Shown: positions 52,869 to 61,597 of the stretch, piece after piece
How positions within the stretch are numbered: position 1 is the first letter of the stretch
Layout: the number at the start of each line of letters is the position of its first letter
The notes under the pieces: generated by a model
Seen by the model: the letters and a program-made list of their open reading frames with translations, nothing else
What the model was told of the DNA's origin: nothing
Databases searched by the model: none
Source: Nitrospirales bacterium
GTDB taxonomy: Bacteria; Nitrospirota; Nitrospiria; Nitrospirales; UBA8639
Length of the DNA: 61,597 nt
Assembly: GCA_029261235.1 (NCBI GenBank)
Contig: JAJDBS010000168.1
Span: 1 to 61,597, forward strand
Direction: 5' to 3'
Translations under genes and position numbers: made by a program

Positions 52869-53285
52869 ATGGCCTATAGTGAAAAAGTGATTGACCATTA
52901 CAACAATCCTCGTAACGTGGGATCGTTTAAAAAAGAAGATGATGATGTCGGTACCGGTATCGTGGGAGCACCGGAATGTGGTGACGTGATGAAACTCCAA
53001 ATCAAAGTCGAAAACGAAACGATTGTGGATGCGAAGTTTAAGACGTTTGGTTGTGGTTCGGCCATTGCCAGTTCCAGCTTGGCGACTGAATGGTTGAAGG
53101 GGAAATCAGTCGCAGAAGCGCAAAAGATCAAGAATACTGATATTGTCGAGGAATTAAACCTCCCGCCAGTCAAAATTCACTGTTCGGTGCTAGCGGAAGA
53201 TGCCATTAAAGCAGCATTGGGTGATTACCAGAAGAAAGCCGATGGGAAAAAGCCTAAAGTGGAAGAGGCGGCTGCCTCATCGTAA
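52869..53285 (+). CDS. iscU: Fe-S cluster scaffold IscU
   Basis: A 138-aa scaffold. MAYSEKVIDHYNNPRNVGSF is the canonical start, and the cluster Cys are in GAPECGDVMKLQ (with Asp39), TFGCGSAIASSS and VKIHCSVLAEDAI. The HscA-binding LPPVK motif (LNLPPVKIHC) is present. AGAAGGAGG precedes the ATG. An extra Lys/Glu-rich tail of about 12 residues follows the normal end. Confidence 0.97.
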   Translation: MAYSEKVIDHYNNPRNVGSFKKEDDDVGTGIVGAPECGDVMKLQIKVENETIVDAKFKTFGCGSAIASSSLATEWLKGKSVAEAQKIKNTDIVEELNLPPVKIHCSVLAEDAIKAALGDYQKKADGKKPKVEEAAASS

Positions 53286-53318
53286 AGCATGAGTCCTGTT
53301 TTGATAGGAGTATCTACA

Positions 53319-53675
53319 ATGGAAACACAAGAAGCTGATAACACAACAGAGATCGTGACCATGACCGATGCGGGCTTGAAGGAGGTTCAGCGGTTGTTGG
53401 ATCTCCAGGGCATTACCGAAGGTGGGTTGCGCCTAGGGGTCAAAGGTGGCGGTTGTTCAGGGTTAAGCTATACGGTCAACTTCGATGAAAAAATTGGAGA
53501 GTTCGATACCGTAACTGAGGTGGATGGCGTAAAAGTGATTGTCGATATGAAAAGCGCGATCTACCTTCAAGGCATGACCTTGGATTACCAAAAAGACATG
53601 GTGAGCGGAGCCTTTAAGTTTATCAACCCCAATGCGTCCAAGACGTGTGGTTGTGGGGAGTCATTCTCAGCATAA
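53319..53675 (+). CDS. iscA: A-type Fe-S carrier IscA
   Basis: A protein of 118 aa from the ATG at 53319 (METQEADN), which has TAGGAG eight to nine bases upstream. The A-type Cys pattern is complete: GGGCSGLSY and TCGCGESFSA. It receives or delivers clusters in the Isc pathway. A second A-type protein (erpA) is at 61222. A hairpin lies about 30 nt after the stop. Confidence 0.93.
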   Translation: METQEADNTTEIVTMTDAGLKEVQRLLDLQGITEGGLRLGVKGGGCSGLSYTVNFDEKIGEFDTVTEVDGVKVIVDMKSAIYLQGMTLDYQKDMVSGAFKFINPNASKTCGCGESFSA

Positions 53676-53703
53676 CGTGTTCGTAAACATCATAAGCAGT
53701 TGA

Positions 53704-53732
53704 TCGGGCATGGTGTAGTTAACCATGCCCGA
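53704..53732 (+). other. Hairpin between iscA and hscB
   Basis: TCGGGCATGGT and ACCATGCCCGA pair perfectly over 11 bp around a 7-nt loop. There is no T-run, so it is more likely an mRNA processing or stability element that splits iscRSUA from hscBA-iscX than a full terminator. Confidence 0.55.
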
Positions 53733-53755
53733 CTTGTCAGAGGGTACTGAGTATT

Positions 53756-54478
53756 TTGGAACATTCACATTCGACATCGACGAGCTCACGTGAATTGCCA
53801 ATGGCGCGTAGCATGTGCTGGCACTGTCAATCCGAAGTGACAGGGGAATATCTTTGCGGCCAATGTGTGAAAGTCCAGCCTCTTTCTAAGGACCTAGACT
53901 ACTTCGCATGTTTTAAATTGCCGCGGTTGCTCAACATCAATACTCAAGAGTTGGAACGGACGTATTATGAGCTAAGCCGGGCATTTCATCCTGATTTTTA
54001 TTCGACGAAAGATGAGTCGGAAAAAACGATTAGTTTGGGCAATTCGGCGTTTCTCAATACGGCTTATCGAACGATCAAGGATCCCGTTCAACGGGTAGAA
54101 TATTTGATCCGATTGGAGGCAGGAGCAGTTAAAGATATACGCTCCAATCCACCGGCTGATCTCTTTGAAGAAATCCTAGAGTTGCAAGAAGATATGGAAA
54201 CATTTCGTGGCCTCTCGCCTGAGAAGGACTCAACCGAGCGGGCCGAATTGAGGGAGAAGCTTCAGCGGGAACGAGAGCGTCTTGAAGGTCGTCAAGAGGA
54301 AATGGAAAAGGCCTTAGGCGCGAAATACCAGGAATGGGATGGATTGCAAATAGCGAATGCGGATCCAAGCGAAGCCCGTGACCAGAAAAACGGGGTGTTG
54401 CGGAGCATGCAAGAAATTCTTTCGAACCGCACATACATCTGCAATATGGCGAATGAGTTATTAGAAACGACTGGGTAA
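53756..54478 (+). CDS. hscB: HscB co-chaperone with N-terminal zinc site
   Basis: A J-domain co-chaperone of 240 aa that brings IscU to HscA. The start is TTG at 53756, with AGAGGG ten bases upstream; an ATG at 53801 (MARSMCWHC) is possible. CWHCQ and CGQC form a CxxC...CxxC zinc site of the kind seen in eukaryotic HSC20 and some bacteria but not E. coli. The J domain has ELSRAFHPDFYSTKD with HPD. The C-terminal helical bundle is longer than in E. coli (a charged insert REKLQRERERLEGRQEEMEK). Confidence 0.88.
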   Translation: MEHSHSTSTSSRELPMARSMCWHCQSEVTGEYLCGQCVKVQPLSKDLDYFACFKLPRLLNINTQELERTYYELSRAFHPDFYSTKDESEKTISLGNSAFLNTAYRTIKDPVQRVEYLIRLEAGAVKDIRSNPPADLFEEILELQEDMETFRGLSPEKDSTERAELREKLQRERERLEGRQEEMEKALGAKYQEWDGLQIANADPSEARDQKNGVLRSMQEILSNRTYICNMANELLETTG

Positions 54479-54509
54479 GACTTCAGTCTTAATACGAAGA
54501 GGATCTATT

Positions 54510-56327
54510 GTGAGTCGAATCGTTGGCATTGATTTAGGTACGACAAATTCATTGATCGCCTATATGGATAAGGGAACGCCACGGGTCATTCCGAATCCCG
54601 AGGGTGTCGCAAAGGTTCCCTCTATTGTGGGCATGACAGATAACGGATTAATTGTGGGTGACTCAGCGAAAGCGCATCTCACTCGAGACCCGTCTCGCAC
54701 GATTTACTCGGTCAAGCGGTTTATGGGAAAAGGCCTGGCGGATGTGACGGATGAGCTGAAATATTTTCCCTATTCGCTGCATGAAAAAAATGGCGTCATT
54801 CGGATAGAGGTTGGGGAGAAAACCTATTCGCCGCCTCAAGTTTCCGCCATGATTTTGAAAGAACTCAAACGACGAGCCGAAGAATTTCTGAAGGAAGATA
54901 TTTCTAAAGCGGTCATTACGGTTCCCGCATATTTCAATGACAGTCAACGGCAAGCGACCAAAGATGCTGGAATGATTGCTGGGCTTGAAGTGTTGCGTAT
55001 CATTAATGAGCCAACGGCCGCGGCTTTGGCGTATGGGCTAGATAAAAAAACGCAGGGGATTATTGCCATTTATGATTTGGGCGGTGGGACTTTTGATATC
55101 TCCATTCTGAAATTGAAGGATGGTATATTTGAAGTGTTGGCCACTAATGGCGATACGCATTTAGGTGGGGATGATTTCGATCAATGTCTGCTTGATGTGT
55201 TGGTGGAAGAGATTGCCGACAAGCACGGGGTTCAAATTCACGAGCATCCCGATTTGATGCAATCCGTGCGCTTAGCTGCTGAAGAAGCCAAAGTGCAGTT
55301 GTCTAGTGAGACAGAAGCGACAGTGCTCGTGGAGCTTCCCAATGGGAAATATGAAAAGACGTTAACACGAGAAAGCTTAGAAGCATTGGTCATGCACCTC
55401 GTCGAGCGGACTCTTGTTCCTTGCCGATCTGCACTGAAGGATGCCGGCTTACGCGCAGACCAAATTGATGAAGTCGTCTTGGTCGGAGGCAGTACTCGCA
55501 TGCCGTTGGTCCGGAGTAAAGTCGAAGGTCTATTTGCCAAGCAGCCACACAGTGAATTGAACCCGGATGAGGTGGTGGCCTTAGGGGCAGCGGTTCAAGC
55601 TGATATTCTTGGTGGCCATAACAAAGAAATTCTTCTCTTGGACGTGACTCCCCTCTCCTTGGGCATTGAAACCATGGGGGGCGTCATGAGCGCGCTTATT
55701 CGGCGTAATACAACCATTCCGACCAGTGCGAAGGAAATGTTTACCACCTATGCGGACGGGCAAACATCTGTGGATATACATATTCTTCAAGGCGAACGGG
55801 AGTTAGTCAAAGATAATCGAAGTCTCGCTCGATTTCAATTAAAAATGCCGCCTTTGCCTGCCGGGGTACCCCGCGTGGAAGTTACGTTCCTCATTGATGC
55901 GAATGGTATTTTGCACGTGACGGCGAGGGATATTCGAACGAGTGAAGCGCAGACGGTGCAAGTGAAGCCATCACATGGCCTTTCTGATGACGAAGTTGAA
56001 GGGATGATTCGAGATTCATTCGAATTTGCGGAAGAGGACATTAAAATTCGACAAGTCATTGAAGCCAGGACTGAAGCGAATGCGATCATTATCGCGACTG
56101 ATAAAGCCTTGGCCCGTGCTTCGGATCTTATTAGTGAAAAAGAAAAAGTAGAAATTCAACGAGTGATAGGCGTGCTAGGTGAAACGCAGAAGGGTGATGA
56201 TCATCGTCTCATTCGAGCAGGAATTGCCGAAGTTGAAAAAGAGACGCATCATTTGGCGGAAGTGTTAATGGATGCCACGTTGAAAGAAGCGCTAGAAAGT
56301 AAAAAAGTTTCTGAATTTGTCAAATAA
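54510..56327 (+). CDS. hscA: HscA, Hsp70-type chaperone of Fe-S assembly
   Basis: A 605-aa Hsp70. It starts GTG after AGAGGA. ATPase signatures: [29 protein letters not shown] and [16 protein letters not shown]. The substrate domain contains [20 protein letters not shown]. It acts on IscU (LPPVK motif) with HscB to release clusters. Position between hscB and iscX confirms HscA rather than DnaK. Confidence 0.95.
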   Translation: MSRIVGIDLGTTNSLIAYMDKGTPRVIPNPEGVAKVPSIVGMTDNGLIVGDSAKAHLTRDPSRTIYSVKRFMGKGLADVTDELKYFPYSLHEKNGVIRIEVGEKTYSPPQVSAMILKELKRRAEEFLKEDISKAVITVPAYFNDSQRQATKDAGMIAGLEVLRIINEPTAAALAYGLDKKTQGIIAIYDLGGGTFDISILKLKDGIFEVLATNGDTHLGGDDFDQCLLDVLVEEIADKHGVQIHEHPDLMQSVRLAAEEAKVQLSSETEATVLVELPNGKYEKTLTRESLEALVMHLVERTLVPCRSALKDAGLRADQIDEVVLVGGSTRMPLVRSKVEGLFAKQPHSELNPDEVVALGAAVQADILGGHNKEILLLDVTPLSLGIETMGGVMSALIRRNTTIPTSAKEMFTTYADGQTSVDIHILQGERELVKDNRSLARFQLKMPPLPAGVPRVEVTFLIDANGILHVTARDIRTSEAQTVQVKPSHGLSDDEVEGMIRDSFEFAEEDIKIRQVIEARTEANAIIIATDKALARASDLISEKEKVEIQRVIGVLGETQKGDDHRLIRAGIAEVEKETHHLAEVLMDATLKEALESKKVSEFVK

Positions 56328-56373
56328 TAGGTAGCCAGTTCATTCTAAGAAGCATACACACGAAGAGGGCACT

Positions 56374-56592
56374 ATGGCGCAAGAATTAATGTGGGCAGAT
56401 TTCGAAGACATCGGTATTCGGTTGCAAGAAGAGCATCCAGAGCTTGATCCGCTAACTGTGCGTTTCACAGATCTACTCGCCTGGATAGTGGCGCTACCTG
56501 ATTTCAAAGATGACCCTCAAGCCTCAAACGAAAAAAAGCTCGAAGCCATTCAAATGGCATGGTATGAAGAATACCAAGATGCAAAAGGGTAA
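56374..56592 (+). CDS. iscX: IscX, Fe-S assembly protein
   Basis: A 72-aa acidic protein with the IscX start LMWADFEDIGIRLQEEHPE, DPLTVRFTDLLAWI and end EAIQMAWYEEYQDAKG. It binds IscS and iron in E. coli and modulates desulfurase activity. It is the last gene of the isc cluster and is convergent with the PBP1A gene. Confidence 0.95.
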   Translation: MAQELMWADFEDIGIRLQEEHPELDPLTVRFTDLLAWIVALPDFKDDPQASNEKKLEAIQMAWYEEYQDAKG

Positions 56593-56635
56593 CTGCAGCC
56601 TCTTCCCACCAAGTAGTCGGCGAGAACGAGTGTTC

Positions 56636-59035
56636 TTAAAATGAAGAGCGTTGACTAGAAGAATCGGAATTCATCCGGTCAAATTCAAAAAAGTCCATCG
56701 GGTTGGCTTTCTGTTCGGCAGCTTTCGCTGGTTCCGTTCCTTTCCGAAACACCTCAGTACTGATATGGCGGCTTGATTTTGTGGGTAAGTCCCCAGTTGT
56801 CGTATCCACCTGTGCGAACTGAATGCCTTCGGGAATCCGAAACGTCATCACGGGCAAATTGCGCAGAGCCTTTCCCATAAATTGAGTCCAGATTGGCAAG
56901 GCGGCGCGAGCTCCTGATTCTAAGCGCCCCAAGGTCCGCACCGAATCAAATCCCACCCAGACCCCAGTGGCAAGGTTAGGAGCATAGCCCACAAACCAAG
57001 CATCGTTATATCCATTCGTAGTGCCAGTTTTCCCCGCTAAAGGCCGCCCGATTTTTTTTGCTCGCCGCCCGGTTCCACTCTGGATGACATCCATGAGCAT
57101 GTTCGTGGTCAGATAGGCGTTTTCTTGAGTCATCGCCTGACGGGGCTCAAACAAGTGTTGCTCCAGGATTTCGCCTTTCATATCTTTCACAAGAATGATT
57201 TGATAAGGGTTTAACCAGATGCCTTGATTGGAAAAGACACCGTAGGCTGATGTCATTTCTTGAAGCGTCACACTTGAGGACCCAAGCGCGAGGGATAGAT
57301 CCTGACTGAGCGGACTCTGTACCCCTAATTGACTGGCAATCGTGATGACTTGTGGGACACCGATTTGTTCAAGGAGCCTGACGGTGGCGGCGTTTCGTGA
57401 ATGACGCAAGGCTTCGCGGAGAGAAATAGTGCCATAAAAACGTTTCTCATAATTTTCCGGTTTCCACACGCGATCAAGTTCTTCGTCTTGATAGACCACC
57501 GGGGCATCCAAAATCAATGTGGCAGGTGAGAGGCCTTGTTGTAGCGCTGCAGCATAAATAAGAGGTTTGAAGGCCGAGCCAGGTTGTCGTCTGGCCGATA
57601 CGGCGCGGTTAAATTGACTACGATTGAAATCATAGCCTCCGGCCATGGCCTGAACGGCGCCGGTCCGTGGATCCAGCGCGATTAATGATCCTTCGACGAG
57701 CGGGGTTTGCTCTAAGACAAAGATCCCAGTTTCGAGATTGCTGTCTTTTGGGAAGACCTCCACGATATCGCCAACTTTGAGGATCTTTCGTGGAGTGGCG
57801 TCTTTTTGAGTGACGGCTGACGCAAGATCTTTCACGTCTTTCAGTCGACGTTGTGCCCATTCCATATCCTTGAGTGAAATAGTTCCTTTATAGGTATTAC
57901 CCACCAAGATACTTGCCGACTTCTTGGTCACTTTTGTGACGAGCCCACGATACAGTCCATGCACCAGGGCTGCCTTGGGACTGTGTAATTCCGGATAGTT
58001 CTCAGGTGGCACAAAGTCTTTGGTCAATTCTATATGCCCGAGAGGCCCGCGCCACCCTTGGCGCTTATCGACTTGTCGCAGCCCTTGCTGCAAGCTTTCT
58101 TCAGCGAGTTTTTGCGCCGGGATATTTAAAGTGGTGTAGATCTGTAAGCCACCTTTGTAGACGAGTGATTCTCCATATCGTTCGACTAAATGTTGTCGAA
58201 TCTCTTCAGTAAAATACGTGCCAATGCGCTTAATCGATTGACGGCGATAATCCAGTGTCTCGCTGGCAGCGACTTGTGCCTCTTCAGCTGAAATAGCTTC
58301 AGCTTGAACCATACGATGTAACACAAGTTCTTTACGAGACTTGGCCAACTCTGGATTGCGATAGGGGGAATAAGTGTTGGGGGCTTTAGGAAGTCCAGCT
58401 AAAAATGCAGATTCAGGGAGACTGAGCTCTGTGACACTCTTGTCGAAATAGGTGAGAGTGGCCGCAGCAATGCCATACGCGCCGTGGCCAAAATAAATCT
58501 GATTCAGATACATTTCCAGAATTTGATCCTTTGTGAGGACCCATTCCATTTTAATCGCTAAGATGAGCTCCTTGATTTTGCGTGTATAGGTGCGTTCTGG
58601 CGAGAGGAAGAGGGCACGGGCTAATTGTTGTGTAATGGTGCTGGCGCCTTGAAAACGGCCGCCTTTTTTGAGATTCGTCCAGGCGGCTCGTCCAATCCCA
58701 ATAATATCAAGTCCAGGATGCTCGAGGAATCTGGTATCTTCGACCGCAATGACGGCTTGAGTGAGTGTGTGAGGGATGTCAGCAATAGGCGTATACAGAC
58801 GGCGCTCATTAAAAAATTGGCCAATAATTTCCCCGTTATCGGCATACACGCGAGAAACCAAACTGGGCTGGTAATCTTGAAACGAGTCAAAAGTCGGCAG
58901 ATCGCGCATGGCGATCCAAAGAATCCCGATCACCGTTCCGGTTCCGATACATCCCAGAACGAAAGAGCAGGCGAGGAGAATTCGTAGCCAAGACCATTTT
59001 TTTAGTCCTGAAAAGAAATTCCGAAAGGGATTCAT
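56636..59035 (-). CDS. Penicillin-binding protein 1A (bifunctional peptidoglycan synthase)
   Basis: A class A PBP of 799 aa. One N-terminal membrane helix (ILLACSFVLGCIGTGTVIG) is followed by the GT51 transglycosylase (AVIAVEDTRFLEHPGLD with catalytic Glu, GASTITQQLARALFL, MYLNQIYFGHGAYG). An OB-like linker (about residues 330-430) leads to the transpeptidase: RQPGSAFKPLIYAAAL (SxxK), HSRNAAT (SxN) and KTGTTNGYNDAWFVGYAP (KTGT). It builds cell wall at the inner membrane. A hydrophilic Ser-rich tail ends the protein. Confidence 0.95.
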   Translation of the reverse strand: MNPFRNFFSGLKKWSWLRILLACSFVLGCIGTGTVIGILWIAMRDLPTFDSFQDYQPSLVSRVYADNGEIIGQFFNERRLYTPIADIPHTLTQAVIAVEDTRFLEHPGLDIIGIGRAAWTNLKKGGRFQGASTITQQLARALFLSPERTYTRKIKELILAIKMEWVLTKDQILEMYLNQIYFGHGAYGIAAATLTYFDKSVTELSLPESAFLAGLPKAPNTYSPYRNPELAKSRKELVLHRMVQAEAISAEEAQVAASETLDYRRQSIKRIGTYFTEEIRQHLVERYGESLVYKGGLQIYTTLNIPAQKLAEESLQQGLRQVDKRQGWRGPLGHIELTKDFVPPENYPELHSPKAALVHGLYRGLVTKVTKKSASILVGNTYKGTISLKDMEWAQRRLKDVKDLASAVTQKDATPRKILKVGDIVEVFPKDSNLETGIFVLEQTPLVEGSLIALDPRTGAVQAMAGGYDFNRSQFNRAVSARRQPGSAFKPLIYAAALQQGLSPATLILDAPVVYQDEELDRVWKPENYEKRFYGTISLREALRHSRNAATVRLLEQIGVPQVITIASQLGVQSPLSQDLSLALGSSSVTLQEMTSAYGVFSNQGIWLNPYQIILVKDMKGEILEQHLFEPRQAMTQENAYLTTNMLMDVIQSGTGRRAKKIGRPLAGKTGTTNGYNDAWFVGYAPNLATGVWVGFDSVRTLGRLESGARAALPIWTQFMGKALRNLPVMTFRIPEGIQFAQVDTTTGDLPTKSSRHISTEVFRKGTEPAKAAEQKANPMDFFEFDRMNSDSSSQRSSF

Positions 59036-59329
59036 CCAGAAAGAAAATGCTATCCTTTGTGTGTGTGATACGGAGAAGGAGGTCTATTGAGGCTTTCATT
59101 TTACGATACCCCGAGATAGAAGAAAACACAAGGAAATGTAGGTGTAATTCGTGTTCGTCAATTTTCACATGACGGAAGATTAGGAAATAGGAAATGGAAC
59201 AGGTAGCAAAGACCAAATGGTCGGTTCCAAAGGGCCATTGTGCCGATTGACAAACTTTTTCACCCCATGGTACCACCAAGACTACCTAAAGTGATTTCGT
59301 GTATTTTATCAACAAGGAGGAGATAGATC

Positions 59330-59800
59330 ATGTCAGACGTTGCAGCAGAAATTAAAGTTGGAGATACCGCCCCAGATTTTACCTTGAAAGATCAGGATCA
59401 AACCGATATTAAATTGAGTGATTTCCAAGGTAAGAAAAATGTTGTGCTCGCGTTTTATCCTTTAGATTGGAGCCCAGTGTGCCAAGGGGAAAATAAATGT
59501 TTAACCGATGATTTCCCAAGCTTTGAGTCAGCCAACGCCGAAATCATGGGTGTCAGCTGTGATAGCTTTTTTTCACACAAAGCCTGGGCGGATTCATTGG
59601 AACTCAAGCATAAGTTGTTGGCGGATATGCACCGCACTGTGTCAAAAGCCTATGGTTTGTATTTTGAGCCATTGAATTGCTCAAAACGAGCGACCGTTAT
59701 TGTGGATAAAGCTGGCAAAGTGGCCTATGCCAAAGTGCAAGAAATCAAAGTCGCGCGAGATGATAAAGAGATCCTCGAAGCCTTAAGCAAACTCAGCTAA
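59330..59800 (+). CDS. Peroxiredoxin (AhpC/TSA, AhpE-like)
   Basis: A 156-aa thiol peroxidase. The family segment [15 protein letters not shown] is followed by the active site [13 protein letters not shown], with peroxidatic Cys and Ser replacing the usual Thr of PxxxTxxC. A second Cys in NKCLTDD and more in VSCDSF and LNCSKRA could resolve the sulfenic acid. AAGGAGGAGAT precedes the ATG. A terminator follows and a thioredoxin-like gene comes next, a possible reductant. Confidence 0.92.
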   Translation: MSDVAAEIKVGDTAPDFTLKDQDQTDIKLSDFQGKKNVVLAFYPLDWSPVCQGENKCLTDDFPSFESANAEIMGVSCDSFFSHKAWADSLELKHKLLADMHRTVSKAYGLYFEPLNCSKRATVIVDKAGKVAYAKVQEIKVARDDKEILEALSKLS

Positions 59801-59818
59801 GAGCGTGATCAATGAGGG

Positions 59819-59862
59819 AACCCTAAGCGGAGCGAAATCAAAGCTCCCTTAGGGTTTTCTTT
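59819..59862 (+). terminator. Rho-independent terminator after the peroxiredoxin gene
   Basis: Arms AACCCTAAGCGGAGC (59819-59833) and GCTCCCTTAGGGTT (59843-59856) pair with one bulge or mismatch and are followed by TTCTTTC. Confidence 0.8.
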
Positions 59863-59912
59863 CGTCTAGTCTGTGTTCCCATCTGGAGTCAGAAACAGAA
59901 AAAGGAGATGAT

Positions 59913-60251
59913 ATGTCTGGAGTCGTAGAAAACGTCAATGATGAAAATTATGAGGACTTCACGCAATCTCCGTCAGCAATCGTGGCCTATGGAATAGCGG
60001 CGTGTGAGCCGTGCATGGCCTATGACCCCATTCTCGTGACGGCAGCTCAAGATCACACCAACATTCGATTTGGTAAAGCCAAAATGCATGTTCCTGGTAA
60101 ATGTCGAGCCATCAAAAAACAGCATAACTTCGAAACCTACCCCACCACGCACTTCTTTTCTAATGGCACTCTCTTGGAAACCAAAGAAGGCAAACTCGAA
60201 TCTGCTGAATTAACTGCACTCATTGCACAGCACTTCTCCAGAAATATTTAA
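59913..60251 (+). CDS. Thioredoxin-like protein with CEPC active site
   Basis: A 112-aa thioredoxin-fold protein. The redox motif is AACEPCMAYDP (CxxC as CEPC) and the cis-Pro loop is ETYPTTHFF. The first half lacks the WCGPC Trp, so the redox potential may differ from thioredoxin. One further Cys is in GKCRAIK. AAAAGGAGATG precedes the ATG. No signal peptide. It may serve the upstream peroxiredoxin, although a terminator lies between them. Confidence 0.85.
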   Translation: MSGVVENVNDENYEDFTQSPSAIVAYGIAACEPCMAYDPILVTAAQDHTNIRFGKAKMHVPGKCRAIKKQHNFETYPTTHFFSNGTLLETKEGKLESAELTALIAQHFSRNI

Positions 60252-60327
60252 CCAAACTTATTTGCAAACAGCAGCCGCACAGATGCGTTGTTGTGACGTC
60301 GATTTTGGCACTCCGCTATAGGCGGGG

Positions 60328-61113
60328 TTACTCCGAGAAAGTGGCCAAATTCTCCGCTTGCTGGCTTAACGAAATGTGAGCAAGTGGGGGAGTGGAAAGA
60401 TGAGGTTTCAGTAGAGTCCAGCATTGTTTGGCGAGAGCGGCATCGGTGACAGGGCTGTCCGAAAACAGCGCATCCTCGCTAATGTCCTGTCGTTCCCATC
60501 GCTGAAGGATTTCATGTTTCACTATTTGATCTAATACCTGGAGATTCATAATCTGTCCGGTATCGGAAGGGATCATACCTTTAAGAGACACCCAGAGTTC
60601 GTATTGATGGCCTTGAAAATTCCCTTGCGCAGATTGATGCACCGCAGCAAATTGATATCGGCGGCCAATGAGCGCGGTATCGATTGGCGTGGAGGATTGA
60701 ACGAATTCTTTTCGTATTTCTGAATAAAGGGTGGCATCTTCGTAGAGGCGGATTCGGTCGAGGTGAGGTAGCTTTGGATGTTTTTCTAGGAGGTTCCATA
60801 GAGTGAGCGCGAGGTTTTCTGTGGTCGGAATGCGGTTCGTGAAATAGGGCGTGTCTAAGTTTAAGTTTTTGTGATCGAATTCAATCAAGACATCCCAGAG
60901 ATGTTGTTTGAGATCATAAAGGTTGATGATCATCCCAGTGACGGGATCAATCTCTCCGTACAATGTGACCTCGAGAAAATAATTATGACCATGGGTATTC
61001 ACATTGTTGCATACGCCAAAGACTTGTCGATTTTTTTCATCATCCCAATTAGGATTATGGTAACGATGAGAGGAACAGAATTCGAGGCGTTTCGTTAATG
61101 TGGATTTTGACAT
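60328..61113 (-). CDS. Two-domain 6-pyruvoyl/6-carboxy-tetrahydropterin synthase family protein
   Basis: A 261-aa protein made of two tandem PTPS/QueD domains. The first is complete: zinc His in FCSSHRYH and THGHNY, catalytic Cys in FGVCNNVN, Asp-His in EFDHKNLNLD, Glu in LYEDATLY; it looks more like animal 6-pyruvoyl-tetrahydropterin synthase than E. coli QueD (GEIDPVTGMIINLYDLK). The second (from YQFAAVHQSAQGNFQGHQYE, then GQIMNLQVLDQIV) keeps the fold pattern but lacks the Cys and most of the zinc site. The role is pterin or queuosine synthesis; which one is open. Confidence 0.88.
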   Translation of the reverse strand: MSKSTLTKRLEFCSSHRYHNPNWDDEKNRQVFGVCNNVNTHGHNYFLEVTLYGEIDPVTGMIINLYDLKQHLWDVLIEFDHKNLNLDTPYFTNRIPTTENLALTLWNLLEKHPKLPHLDRIRLYEDATLYSEIRKEFVQSSTPIDTALIGRRYQFAAVHQSAQGNFQGHQYELWVSLKGMIPSDTGQIMNLQVLDQIVKHEILQRWERQDISEDALFSDSPVTDAALAKQCWTLLKPHLSTPPLAHISLSQQAENLATFSE

Positions 61114-61140
61114 TGTTTATCCATTACCAGAAAATTAACA

Positions 61141-61191
61141 AAAAAGAAGGGCTGAGCTTCGGTACGCATTGTACAGCAAGCTCAGCCCTTC
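61141..61191 (-). terminator. Terminator after erpA (minus strand)
   Basis: Arms GAAGGGCTGAGCTT (61146-61159) and AAGCTCAGCCCTTC (61178-61191) pair perfectly over 14 bp. Read on the minus strand the stem is followed by TTTTTTG, so it ends the erpA transcript. Confidence 0.85.
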
Positions 61192-61221
61192 ATGTTTTCA
61201 ATAAATTGTGAATGCGTACGA

Positions 61222-61542
61222 TTACGTTGAAAAGGAACTGCCGCAACCACAGGTCGATTTGGCTTGAGGGTTTTTGATAGCGAAGCCAGATCCTTGAAGA
61301 CTGTCCACATAGTCCACTTCAGCGCCGCTCAGCATTGGGGCACTTTGTGAATCAACGATGACTTTCACGTCACCTTTTTCTACGATGGTGTCATCATCAC
61401 TCGTTTTGTCTTCGAACGACATGCCGTACTGATATCCACTGCAGCCTCCGCCTTTCACATAAATGCGAAGTCCGACGGCATCTTCTTCTTCCTGTATCAG
61501 CTCTTTAATTTTCTCTTCAGCAATTTCGGTAATTGTAACCAT
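61222..61542 (-). CDS. erpA: A-type Fe-S insertion protein ErpA
   Basis: A 106-aa A-type carrier with Cys in GGGCSGYQYGMSFED and STCGCGSSFST. VTITEIAEEKIKELIQEEED is the usual start. It delivers [4Fe-4S] clusters to apoproteins. AGGGAGGACACAC precedes the ATG. It differs clearly from the IscA in the isc operon, and the YQYGM segment favours ErpA. A terminator follows its stop. Confidence 0.87.
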   Translation of the reverse strand: MVTITEIAEEKIKELIQEEEDAVGLRIYVKGGGCSGYQYGMSFEDKTSDDDTIVEKGDVKVIVDSQSAPMLSGAEVDYVDSLQGSGFAIKNPQAKSTCGCGSSFST

Positions 61543-61597
61543 GTGTGTGTCCTCCCTTTATGATCGTCACGAAAAATGTAAAATTCTTCTTTCCTTT

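Noticed and set aside
59248..59276. TTGACA near 59248 as the peroxiredoxin promoter
   Set aside because: The following -10 candidate TACCAC is poor, so no promoter is claimed.
1..61597. CRISPR arrays
   Set aside because: No set of regularly spaced direct repeats was found. The only tandem arrangements are the paired dyads and the internal repeats of coding beta-helix regions.

Overview
The window most resembles a member of the Nitrospirota, probably a Nitrospira of the lower-GC lineage. This is inference. It rests on a five-subunit 2-oxoacid:ferredoxin oxidoreductase with a separate epsilon chain (typical of Nitrospira and Aquificales running the reverse TCA cycle), many CHASE2 cyclase, FecR, CHAT and DUF928 proteins, and the intergenic repeat family seen twice here. 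Base composition looks close to even by eye. Three blocks (9.8-11.5 kb, 12.7-17.5 kb, 18.6-18.95 kb) look richer in G+C.

Layout. 1-4 kb, minus strand: hslU (cut by the window edge), hslV, xerC and trmFO, joined by ATGA overlaps or a 3-nt gap, then cysQ. 4.1-8.85 kb: a small membrane protein, then the oxidoreductase operon (epsilon, alpha, beta, gamma, delta) ending in a clear terminator. Next come a small acidic protein and tRNA-Asn. 9.8-12.3 kb: a decayed signalling module, namely a broken heme-sensor/HAMP/nucleotidyl cyclase gene followed by a broken cyclic-nucleotide phosphodiesterase gene whose intact paralogue lies at 27.4 kb. 12.7-17.5 kb, minus strand: CHASE2 cyclase, FecR protein, and an Ig-like/OmpA lipoprotein. 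18-24.3 kb, minus strand: a type VI secretion VgrG island (VgrG, DUF4123 adaptor, unknown small protein, putative metalloprotease effector, DUF4280 PAAR-like protein), with a reverse transcriptase/maturase remnant between the last two. 24.8-27 kb: a divergent pair of a heme-oxygenase-like iron enzyme and an EgtD-type methyltransferase.

27.4-50.2 kb is the most interesting part. A phosphodiesterase, a CHASE2 cyclase and a sigma54 activator stand in a row. The activator's GAF domain carries the NKxnFx3DE signature of cyclic-nucleotide-binding GAF domains. Downstream are two near-copies of one regulatory cassette: tandem 22-bp dyads 21 bp apart, then a GG-N10-GC sigma54 promoter about 155-158 bp further on. 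One precedes a papain-like protease lipoprotein, a secreted protein, a Cys-rich lipoprotein and a two-partner-secretion (TPS) exoprotein. The other precedes a small Cys-rich lipoprotein and a second TPS exoprotein. A TPR-CHAT protein, a DUF928 protein, an OmpA-like protein and the TpsB transporter follow, with a mazEF pair between. My reading is a cyclic-nucleotide-controlled, sigma54-dependent surface adhesin system with its own proteases. The links are inferred from motifs and position.

50.5-61.6 kb is housekeeping: divergent ferredoxin, then iscR-iscS-iscU-iscA-hscB-hscA-iscX, PBP1A (minus), a peroxiredoxin, a thioredoxin-like protein, a two-domain PTPS/QueD-family protein (minus) and erpA (minus).
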